Assembly: GCA_028877205.1 (NCBI GenBank)
Contig: JAPPHY010000016.1
Location: 271,457-335,456, forward strand
DNA length: 64,000 bases
From: Chloroflexota bacterium
Lineage (GTDB): Bacteria; Chloroflexota; Dehalococcoidia; Lucifugimonadales; UBA2985
Direction of reading: 5' to 3'
This document shows positions 57,972 to 64,000 of this stretch, in pieces. The first letter of the stretch is position 1. Each line of letters begins with the position of its first letter. The notes under the pieces are model-generated. The model did no database searches and was not told the origin of the DNA. It worked only from the letters and a program-made list of their open reading frames with translations. A program made the position numbers and the translations under genes.

Positions 57972-59663
57972 ATGGCCCAAGCGGACGGTGAGACCATGCC
58001 CTCCGGCACCGGCGACGCCGGCTCTCACCGAACGTCCATCAGCGGCGACCTTGAGGTGTCCGCCTACCTGAGCGCCGCGGAAGGCCTCGACCCTCACCCC
58101 GCACAGGAAGACTCCAGGCAGGCGCGCGCCGAGGCCGTCGTCATCATCGACTTCGGTTCCCAGTACAGCCGACTCATAGCCAGGCGCGTGCGCGAGTGCA
58201 GCGTCTACTGCGAGATCCTGCCCAGCGACTCGACATGGGAACAGGTGGCCCCACTCAGGCCGCGTGGCGTCATCCTGTCCGGAGGCCCCGCCAGCGTCTA
58301 CGAGCCCAACGCTCCCACCATACCGGCCTGGGTGTTCGAGCAGGAGCTCCCGACGCTGGGTATCTGCTACGGTCTGCAAGCCCTTGCGCACCAGCTGGGC
58401 GGCCGCGTCGTGCCCGGCGCCCGCCGCGAGTACGGCCACGCCCTGCTGCACCGCAACGACAGCGAAAGCCCACTCTTCGACTCCCTGCCGTCATCGTTCA
58501 CCGTGTGGATGAGCCACGGAGACCAGGTACTGGATCTCCCGCCGGGTTTCCGACCCCTGGCGCATACGGACAACTCGCCCGTGGCCGTCATGGGCAACGA
58601 CGACGGCCTGCTCGGGCTGCAGTTCCACCCCGAGGTGGTTCATACGCCGGACGGCAAGCGCATAATCGAGAACTTCCTGTACCGCATCTGCGGCTGTCGC
58701 GGCGCCTGGACGCCCTCCAACTTCGTCGAGGAGAGCGTGGCCAGGATTCGCGGGCAGGTCGGCGACGGCAAGGTCATCTGCGCCCTCAGCGGCGGCGTCG
58801 ACTCCTCCGTGACGGCTGCACTTGTCCATCGCGCAATCGGTGAGCAGCTCACGTGCATCTTCGTCGATAACGGTCTGCTGCGCTACGGCGAGGCACAGCA
58901 GGTTGGGGAAACGTTCGAGCGCAACCTGGGCATGAACCTGCTTCAGATCGACGCCACAGAGGACTTCCTCACCCGCCTGGCCGCGGTGACTGACCCGGAG
59001 CAGAAGCGCCGCGAGATCGGCGAGGAGTTCATACGCGTCTTCGAGAGAGAAGCCACGAAGCTGGGCACGGTAGACTTCCTGGCGCAGGGCACCCTCTACC
59101 CGGACGTCATCGAGAGCCAGGCTGTGGAGAGCGGCGCGTCCGCGGTGATCAAGACTCACCACAACGTGGGCGGCCTGCCGGAGAACATGAGGCTGTCACT
59201 CGTCGAGCCGCTGCGCTACCTGTTCAAGGACGAGGTGCGGGAGGTCGGCCTCGCTCTGGGCCTTCCGCCGGAGATGGTGTTCCGTCAGCCCTTCCCGGGG
59301 CCTGGCTTGGCCATCCGCATCATCGGTGAGGTCACGTGGGACAAGCTGGAGGTGCTGCGGGCCTGCGACCGCATCGTCATGGACGAGATACAGGAAGCCA
59401 ACCTCTACAACGAGCTGTGGCAGAGCTTCGCTGTGCTCACCGACACCCGCACCGTGGGCGTGATGGGCGACTTCCGCACCTACGGCTACATGGTCGCAGT
59501 GAGGGCCGTGACCAGCGAGGACGCTATGACCGCCGATTGGGCACGTCTCCCCTACGACCTGCTTGCCCGCATATCCAATCGCATCGTCAATGAGGTGCGC
59601 GAGGTCAACCGCGTCGTCTACGACGTCACGTCCAAGCCGCCCGGCACCATAGAGTGGGAGTAG
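57972..59663 (+). CDS. guaA: GMP synthase (glutamine-hydrolysing)
   Basis: 563 aa from the ATG at 57972. Converts XMP to GMP. Glutaminase domain: [37 protein letters not shown] (catalytic Cys) and [14 protein letters not shown] (His). ATP-pyrophosphatase domain: [21 protein letters not shown]-terminal dimerisation domain: [19 protein letters not shown], ending [12 protein letters not shown]. About 55 residues before the glutaminase domain are an extra low-complexity N-terminus; a later GTG at 58056 could be the start. The frame also opens at TTG 57936, but that codon lies in the -35 box. Confidence 0.95.
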   Translation: MAQADGETMPSGTGDAGSHRTSISGDLEVSAYLSAAEGLDPHPAQEDSRQARAEAVVIIDFGSQYSRLIARRVRECSVYCEILPSDSTWEQVAPLRPRGVILSGGPASVYEPNAPTIPAWVFEQELPTLGICYGLQALAHQLGGRVVPGARREYGHALLHRNDSESPLFDSLPSSFTVWMSHGDQVLDLPPGFRPLAHTDNSPVAVMGNDDGLLGLQFHPEVVHTPDGKRIIENFLYRICGCRGAWTPSNFVEESVARIRGQVGDGKVICALSGGVDSSVTAALVHRAIGEQLTCIFVDNGLLRYGEAQQVGETFERNLGMNLLQIDATEDFLTRLAAVTDPEQKRREIGEEFIRVFEREATKLGTVDFLAQGTLYPDVIESQAVESGASAVIKTHHNVGGLPENMRLSLVEPLRYLFKDEVREVGLALGLPPEMVFRQPFPGPGLAIRIIGEVTWDKLEVLRACDRIVMDEIQEANLYNELWQSFAVLTDTRTVGVMGDFRTYGYMVAVRAVTSEDAMTADWARLPYDLLARISNRIVNEVREVNRVVYDVTSKPPGTIEWE

Positions 59664-59697
59664 AGCCGCTGAGGCAACGGACTCACCTCCTCTCTAA

Positions 59698-59891
59698 CTC
59701 CCCCCTGTTAGAGGGAGAGAAATCCCTTCCCCCGCCGTGCGGGGGAAGGTCAGGATGGGGGCAAACCTCGATGAGAGGCAATTTGGAAAGAGCAGCGTGG
59801 CAACGTACGATTCACCCCCATCTCAATCTTCCCCCTCAAGGGGGAAGAGAAATCCTTATCCCCACCTCGCCGGGAAAGGCCAGGATGGGAG
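59698..59891. repeat. Two copies of a hairpin-rich repeat, 130 bp apart
   Basis: Copy A (~59698-59762) and copy B (~59828-59892) share AGAGAAATCC at 59716 and 59846 and GG(T/C)CAGGATGGG at 59748 and 59878, each exactly 130 bases apart. Copy A holds a perfect 9-bp stem CCTTCCCCC/GGGGGAAGG (59725-59749); copy B holds a perfect 8-bp stem CTTCCCCC/GGGGGAAG (59828-59847). They fill the 229-base gap between guaA and the DUF559 gene; copy B runs into its start codon. Confidence 0.75.
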
Positions 59892-59892
59892 C

Positions 59893-60252
59893 GTGACCAC
59901 CAAAAGAGCCAGAGAACTCCGCAGTAACCCCACGGATGCAGAGCGAAAGCTCTGGTCCCACCTCAGAAAGCGCCAAGTCTACGGATCCAAGTTTCGCCGC
60001 CAGCGACCTGTAGGCCCCTACGTGGTAGACTTCATTTGCCTGGAGAAACGCCTAATTGTAGAGGTAGACGGTGGCCAGCGCGCTCAACAACTAACACGTG
60101 ACACTATACGCGACGATTATCTGGTGTCCGTTGGATTCAAGGTACTCCGATTCTGGAACAACACGGTGCTTGCTGAGACTGACACGGTTGTAGGGGTCAT
60201 AGCACAAGCATTGGAAGATGCTGGAGACCCCTATCCTCGCTGCCCCCATTAG
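59893..60252 (+). CDS. DUF559 (Vsr-like fold) endonuclease-domain protein
   Basis: 119 aa from the GTG at 59893. RARELRSNPTDAERKLWSHLRKRQ followed by KFRRQRPVGPYVVDFICLEKRLIVEVDG is the DUF559 signature, related to the very short patch repair and PD-(D/E)XK nuclease folds; D in VVDFI and E-x-D in VEVDG are the likely metal residues. VGFKVLRFWNNTVL ends the domain. The open frame extends to 59737 through the repeats, but that part is repeat-derived. Codon use is AT-richer than its neighbours (67 of 120 GC over lines 59941 and 60061). Confidence 0.85.
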   Translation: MTTKRARELRSNPTDAERKLWSHLRKRQVYGSKFRRQRPVGPYVVDFICLEKRLIVEVDGGQRAQQLTRDTIRDDYLVSVGFKVLRFWNNTVLAETDTVVGVIAQALEDAGDPYPRCPH

Positions 60253-60279
60253 TCATATCAGCAGATAAACCGCTATACT
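60250..60279 (+). promoter_or_regulatory. Putative promoter of the amino-acid dehydrogenase gene
   Basis: TAGTCA (60250-60255), an 18-bp spacer and TATACT (60274-60279), 23 bases before the ATG. The -35 match is weak (four of six). Confidence 0.4.
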
Positions 60280-60302
60280 GACTAGAGCCCAAGAGCGAAA
60301 GC

Positions 60303-61367
60303 ATGAACGTCACAGACTACATGGAGGCCCACGGCCACGAGCAGCTCTCCGTCTACACGGACCCGGAGGCCGGCCTGCGCGCCTTCATCGCCATCCACGA
60401 CACCACGCTCGGCCCGGCCGTTGGAGGCGTGCGCATCTGGCCCCACAGGACTGAGCAGGAAGCCATCGTCGACGTGCTGCGGCTGGCGCGCGGTATGACC
60501 TACAAGTCCGCGGCCGCCGGGCTGAACATGGGCGGAGGCAAGGCGCTGATCATCGCCTCTGCTCAGGACAAGTCGGAGGCGATGATGAGGGCCTTCGGGC
60601 GGTTCGTGGACACGCTGGGAGGCCGGTACGTCACCACCGAGGATGTCGGCGCCACCCTGAGAGACCTGGAACACGTTGCGCAGGAGACTGAGTACGTCGT
60701 GGGTCTCCCTGTCAGTCAAGGAGGCAGCGGCGACCCGTCCATCATGACGGCGTTCGGCATCTACCGCGGCATGAAGGCCTGCGCGCTGGACGTCTGGGGC
60801 AGCGAGTCGCTGGAGGGGCGCACCGTTGCGCTCCAAGGCTTCGGCAAGGTGGCCACGCGGCTCGCAGGCCACCTCACGAACGAGAGAGCGCGCCTCGTCG
60901 TCTCCGAGATAGACCCCGCGGGCCTGGAGCGGGCGAGGCAGGCGAATCTGGAGACGCTGGACGACCCAAGCGCCATCTACGACCAGGAGTGCGACATCTT
61001 CGCCCCGTGTGCCCTAGGCGGCATCCTCAACGACGACACCATCCCGCGCCTCCGCTGCCGAATCGTGGCAGGCGCAGCCAACAACCAGCTCCTTGAGGAC
61101 CGACACTCCTCCACCCTTCAGAGCAAGGGCATTCTCTACGCACCGGACTATATCATCAACGCGGGCGGCGTCATCAACATCTCGCTGGAGATGGAGGGCG
61201 AGTACGACGAGACCCTTGCCGCCGAGCGCACAGGCCGAATCTACGACACGCTTCAGCAGGTCATGGACACTGCCCGCAGCCGGGACATCACCACTGCCCA
61301 GGCCGCCGACCGCCTGGCGGAGGAGCGCATCGAGGCCGTGCGCAGGGTGAAGCGCATCTACCTGTAA
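60303..61367 (+). CDS. Leu/Phe/Val-type amino-acid dehydrogenase
   Basis: 354 aa. Reversible NAD-dependent deamination of branched-chain or aromatic amino acids. GPAVGGVRIWPHRTEQEAI, AAAGLNMGGGKALI (catalytic Lys), YVTTEDVGATLRDLEHVAQE and the Rossmann motif VALQGFGKVATRLAGHL are family blocks; GAANNQLLEDRH and YAPDYIINAGGVINI follow. This is leucine dehydrogenase-like rather than glutamate dehydrogenase, but the exact substrate cannot be fixed. Confidence 0.9.
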   Translation: MNVTDYMEAHGHEQLSVYTDPEAGLRAFIAIHDTTLGPAVGGVRIWPHRTEQEAIVDVLRLARGMTYKSAAAGLNMGGGKALIIASAQDKSEAMMRAFGRFVDTLGGRYVTTEDVGATLRDLEHVAQETEYVVGLPVSQGGSGDPSIMTAFGIYRGMKACALDVWGSESLEGRTVALQGFGKVATRLAGHLTNERARLVVSEIDPAGLERARQANLETLDDPSAIYDQECDIFAPCALGGILNDDTIPRLRCRIVAGAANNQLLEDRHSSTLQSKGILYAPDYIINAGGVINISLEMEGEYDETLAAERTGRIYDTLQQVMDTARSRDITTAQAADRLAEERIEAVRRVKRIYL

Positions 61368-61407
61368 CCGCATCGAGCGTCAGAGTGGACCACTGCCGAC
61401 GCCTGCC

Positions 61408-61803
61408 TCAACCCAGGCCCATCTCCTCCAGCCGGTCGTCATCGATACCGAAGTGGTGAGCGATCTCGTGAGCAACTGTCTTCTGGACTTCGGCCGCGAT
61501 CTCCTCCGACGTGGAGCACATCGCCTCCAGCGGCCCCTGGAATATCGTGATCTTGTCCGGCAGCACCAGGTTGTAGCCGGCCCGATCCGTCAGGGGGATG
61601 CCCTCGTACAGGCCCATCAGCTGGTCACGGCTCTCCAGCTCGTGCTCTGCCATCTGCTCCGCGCTGGGCCACTGCTGCACCACGATTGCCACGTTATCCA
61701 GGTGCGAGAGCAGCTCCACCGGCAGCGCCTCCACTGCATCGAGCACCAACTCCTCGAACTCTTCTAGCTGCAATGCGCCACCAATGCTCCGCCGTTCTTT
61801 CAA
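61408..61803 (-). CDS. Zincin-like metallopeptidase family protein (PF06262 type)
   Basis: 131 aa. VAHEIAHHFGIDDDRLEEMG is the HExxHxxGxxD zinc site, near the C-terminus as is typical for this small family (often next to housekeeping genes). The N-terminus EFEELVLDAVEALPVELLSHLDNVAIVV and YNLVLPDKITIFQGPLE also match. Substrate unknown. It lies five bases after nfo on the same strand. Confidence 0.87.
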   Translation of the reverse strand: MKERRSIGGALQLEEFEELVLDAVEALPVELLSHLDNVAIVVQQWPSAEQMAEHELESRDQLMGLYEGIPLTDRAGYNLVLPDKITIFQGPLEAMCSTSEEIAAEVQKTVAHEIAHHFGIDDDRLEEMGLG

Positions 61804-61808
61804 GGCGG

Positions 61809-62666
61809 CTACGCAGGCAGTCCGAGCTCTTCGCGCAGTCCTTTGAGGACGTCCAGGTTGGCCTTGTCGGGACCATCTCCGTCTTCGCCCGGCACCTCCA
61901 GCAGGAACGGCACGTCACGGAAGGCCGGGTGCGCCATGATGACCCGGAAGGCGTCCAGACCCATGTGGCCCTGCCCGATGTTCTCGTGGCGATCCACAGC
62001 CGAGCCGAACGGCGTCTTGCTGTCGTTGGCGTGGACTGCAACCAGGTTGTTCAGACCGATCTCTCTGTCAAACTCCTCCATCACGCGCTCCAGCCCGTCG
62101 CGGGTTGCCACGTCGTACCCCGCGGCGAATAGGTGCTGCGTGTCCAGACACACGCGCACGTTCGGGGCTTCGAGCGCCTTCATCAGCTTGCCGATCTCGC
62201 TGAAACTGGAGCAGATGTGGTCGCCCATGCCCGCGCTGTTTTCCAGCGTGAGGCAAGCTTCTTGCGGAGACGCCGATAGCACTCGATCCATCGTCCTTAC
62301 GGCCTGGTCGAACACGCCCTCGAATCCGGCGCCCTTGTGGCTGCCCGCGTGAAAGATGACTCCGGTGGCGCTGAGAGCGCCCGCCGCCTGCATGTAGTCG
62401 GTCAGCGCCTTCTCCGATTTGGCGAGGTGGTCTTCGGTGGGTGCGCCCAGGCTGACAAGGTAGATGGCGTGAAAGAATACCGAATCAATGCCGGCGGCCT
62501 CTGCCTTCTCGCGGAAGGCCGTCACCACGTTCTCCGGAATCGGCTTGAACGCCCAGCCTCGCGGCGATGATACGAATATCTGCACCGCCTCAGCGCCCAT
62601 CTCCTGCGCACGGTCGATGGCCTTGTCCAGGCCACCCGATGTCGATACGTGGGCTCCCAGCTTCAT
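61809..62666 (-). CDS. nfo: Endonuclease IV (AP endonuclease)
   Basis: 285 aa, TIM barrel with three zinc ions. Cuts DNA at abasic sites in base-excision repair. KLGAHVSTSGGLDKAIDRA, IFHAGSHKGAG, LTLENSAGMGDHICSSF, RVCLDTQHLFAAGYDV and HANDSKTPFGSAVDRHENIG hold the metal ligands (His, Glu, Asp). The position usually Cys in DTCHAFAAGYD is Gln here. Full length. Confidence 0.94.
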   Translation of the reverse strand: MKLGAHVSTSGGLDKAIDRAQEMGAEAVQIFVSSPRGWAFKPIPENVVTAFREKAEAAGIDSVFFHAIYLVSLGAPTEDHLAKSEKALTDYMQAAGALSATGVIFHAGSHKGAGFEGVFDQAVRTMDRVLSASPQEACLTLENSAGMGDHICSSFSEIGKLMKALEAPNVRVCLDTQHLFAAGYDVATRDGLERVMEEFDREIGLNNLVAVHANDSKTPFGSAVDRHENIGQGHMGLDAFRVIMAHPAFRDVPFLLEVPGEDGDGPDKANLDVLKGLREELGLPA

Positions 62667-62727
62667 GCTGCCTCCTCGCCGACTACGGGACTGCCGTACA
62701 CCGTGCGGGACCGGAAGGTCCTCGGCC

Positions 62728-63684
62728 TCAGGCCGCGGCGCTCCTCCTGCGAGAGCGGAAAGGAATGGGCAATCGTCCCGTCATGCGGCCCAGGTCTCCC
62801 GTCTCCCACACCATCAGCACCTGGCTGGCTATCCATATCGAGCTGTAGGTACCTACGGTGATTCCTATAAGCAGCACGATCAGAAAGTCCTGTATGGTGG
62901 GCCCACCAAAGAGCAGCAGCGCCAGGATGGCGAACATCAGGGTAAGGCTGGTGTTGAGCGACCGGCTGATGGTGTCCTGGATGCTGATGTTGATGGTCGT
63001 GGCGAGTCCCCTGCCAACACTGCGCGACAGGTTCTCCCGTATCCGGTCGAACACCACAATCGTGTCGTGGACGCTATAGCCGATGATCGTGAGCACTCCG
63101 GAGATGAACATCGCGTTCACCTCCAGGTCGAAGACCCGGCCCGCCACCGAGAACACGCCGAGTACAACGATCACGTCGTGAATGAGCGCCACGATGGCCG
63201 AGACTCCGTACCTGAACGGAGACGGAACACGCCTGAACGCCCAAGTTATGTAGATTAGGATAGCTATCGAGGCGATGAACACAATCAGGATGGCGTTGTT
63301 GACCGTCTCCGTGGCTATGCTCGGCGACACGGAGAAGAACTCCGTTATCTGCGCCACTGCCCCCAGGTTCGTGGAGAGCGTGCTCGCAATCACCTCGCGC
63401 TCAGACGGCTCGTCGCCCTGGGACTCCTCCAGCGTGCGCGTGCGAATGAAGTAGCTGCCATCGCCCAGGCGCTGTATCACCGCCTCCGGGTGGCCCAGGT
63501 CCGCCAGCTGCGTGCGCAGGTCTTCCTGACTCACTTCGCCCTGGAACTCCATGGTCATGGAGGAGCCGCCCGTGAACTCCAGGCCCGCGTTCAGCCCGTT
63601 CGGCAGCAGCAGTGATACGGCGCTGACTACCATCACCACAAAGGAGATGGCGAAGAACCAGTTGCGCTTTCCTACGAAGTCCAT
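62728..63684 (-). CDS. secF: Protein translocase subunit SecF
   Basis: 318 aa. Six transmembrane helices with a first extracytoplasmic domain after helix 1. MDFVGKRNWFFAISFVVM begins, then LEFTGGSSMTMEF (the P1-domain start), SVHDTIVVFDRIRENL and SLTLMFAILALLLFGGPTIQ are SecF signatures. SecDF uses the proton gradient to pull exported proteins out of the SecYEG channel. It follows secD with a nine-base gap. Confidence 0.95.
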   Translation of the reverse strand: MDFVGKRNWFFAISFVVMVVSAVSLLLPNGLNAGLEFTGGSSMTMEFQGEVSQEDLRTQLADLGHPEAVIQRLGDGSYFIRTRTLEESQGDEPSEREVIASTLSTNLGAVAQITEFFSVSPSIATETVNNAILIVFIASIAILIYITWAFRRVPSPFRYGVSAIVALIHDVIVVLGVFSVAGRVFDLEVNAMFISGVLTIIGYSVHDTIVVFDRIRENLSRSVGRGLATTINISIQDTISRSLNTSLTLMFAILALLLFGGPTIQDFLIVLLIGITVGTYSSIWIASQVLMVWETGDLGRMTGRLPIPFRSRRRSAAA

Positions 63685-63693
63685 CTGTCCGCC

Positions 63694-64000
63694 CTACCCC
63701 CTGTCTCCTACCGCGGCCCCGGGCGGTGCCGCGCGCCTCTCTACCCTCTGAACAGGCGTGTACAGCCCACCAAACCGCCCGAACGGCGATATGGCCACGA
63801 TCCTGAGGAACGTCTTGGTCACTGTGAGCGCCGAGAACATGCTGGCCGCCACGCCTATGAACAGCGTGATCGCAAAGCCGGTCACGATTCCCGTGCCAAG
63901 GCGCGTGCCGAACCAGAACAGGATGGCGCACGTAATGAACGTGGAAACGTTGCTGTCCCGTATGGCCGGCCAGGCGCGGTTGAACCCCGTCTCGATGGCC
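63694..64000 (-). CDS. secD: Protein translocase subunit SecD (partial, C-terminal end)
   Basis: The 5' part lies beyond the right edge. The visible ~101 residues read AIETGFNRAWPAIRDSNVST, FITCAILFWFGTRLGTGIVTGF then AITLFIGVAASMFSALTVTK, the last two transmembrane helices of SecD. The tail after TFLRIVAISPFGRFG is short and basic. Operon partner of secF. Confidence 0.93.
   Translation of the reverse strand, partial: AIETGFNRAWPAIRDSNVSTFITCAILFWFGTRLGTGIVTGFAITLFIGVAASMFSALTVTKTFLRIVAISPFGRFGGLYTPVQRVERRAAPPGAAVGDRG

Noticed and set aside
59698-59891. Insertion sequence ends
   Set aside because: The copies are direct, not inverted, no transposase is between them and no target duplication is visible; a REP-like repeat fits better.
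60303-61367. Glutamate dehydrogenase
   Set aside because: Length (354 aa) and the AAAGLNMGGGKA block fit the leucine/phenylalanine dehydrogenase branch, shorter than GluDH.

Overview
The window is 64 kb of GC-rich bacterial chromosome, almost completely coding, with tightly packed operons and many 1-8 base gene overlaps. The gene content points to Chloroflexota, possibly a Dehalococcoidia/SAR202-type lineage. It carries an alternative complex III respiratory module, a B12-dependent ribonucleotide reductase, LL-diaminopimelate aminotransferase (DapL), an archaeal-type phosphoglycerate mutase, a bacterial NurA/HerA pair and SelB. That placement is inference; no 16S rRNA or other decisive marker is present. 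I found no rRNA, tRNA, CRISPR array, insertion sequence or prophage.

Layout. 1-2834: end of an alternative complex III operon (two NrfD-like membrane subunits, ActD, ActE). 3028-9442: MFS exporter, rplS, priA, def, cca. 9481-10135: a HigBA toxin-antitoxin operon whose promoter lies inside a 26-bp palindrome. 10132-12322 (minus): NatAB-type ABC exporter. 12397-15763: nrdR-nrdJ behind tandem NrdR-box-like sites. 15778-17060: a lower-GC XRE/ImmA pair. 17281-19386: pdxA, proC, yggT. 19502-25589: histidine operon hisZ-hisG-PLC-like-hisD-hisC-hisB. 25617-28757 (minus): purB, purC, a DUF3105 gene, purS. 29355-29945: a Cu/Zn-SOD-like protein lacking one copper ligand. 30034-33101 (minus): a SnoaL-like gene, a TfoX-N gene, purD, purE and a lipoprotein.

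33242-43665 is one long minus-strand block: a small membrane protein, a Ser/Thr kinase with a PQQ-type beta-propeller, ychF, hemW, selB and nurA-HAS barrel-herA. holA (43769-44776) is divergent from it. 44820-45449 holds an unrecognised coiled-coil gene and, upstream, an unusual cluster of TTGCC/ATAAGG repeats. 45539-57231 (minus) is mostly housekeeping: an ABC ATPase, hflX, dapL, dapF, miaA, tpiA, apgM, pgk and a prenyl synthase. A probable modified-DNA-dependent nuclease sits inside that run. 57271-64000: yrdC and guaA (divergent), a DUF559 gene preceded by two copies of a hairpin repeat, a Leu/Glu-type dehydrogenase, a zincin, nfo, secF and the end of secD.

Regulation. Many transcription units have sigma70-like promoters with 17-bp spacers. 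GTG and TTG starts are frequent, and hisG appears to start at CTG. Items most worth a second look are the embedded nuclease (51908-52945), the nurA-HAS-herA operon, the repeat array at 45316-45449, the DUF559/hairpin unit, and HisZ paired with a HisG that keeps its C-terminal regulatory domain.
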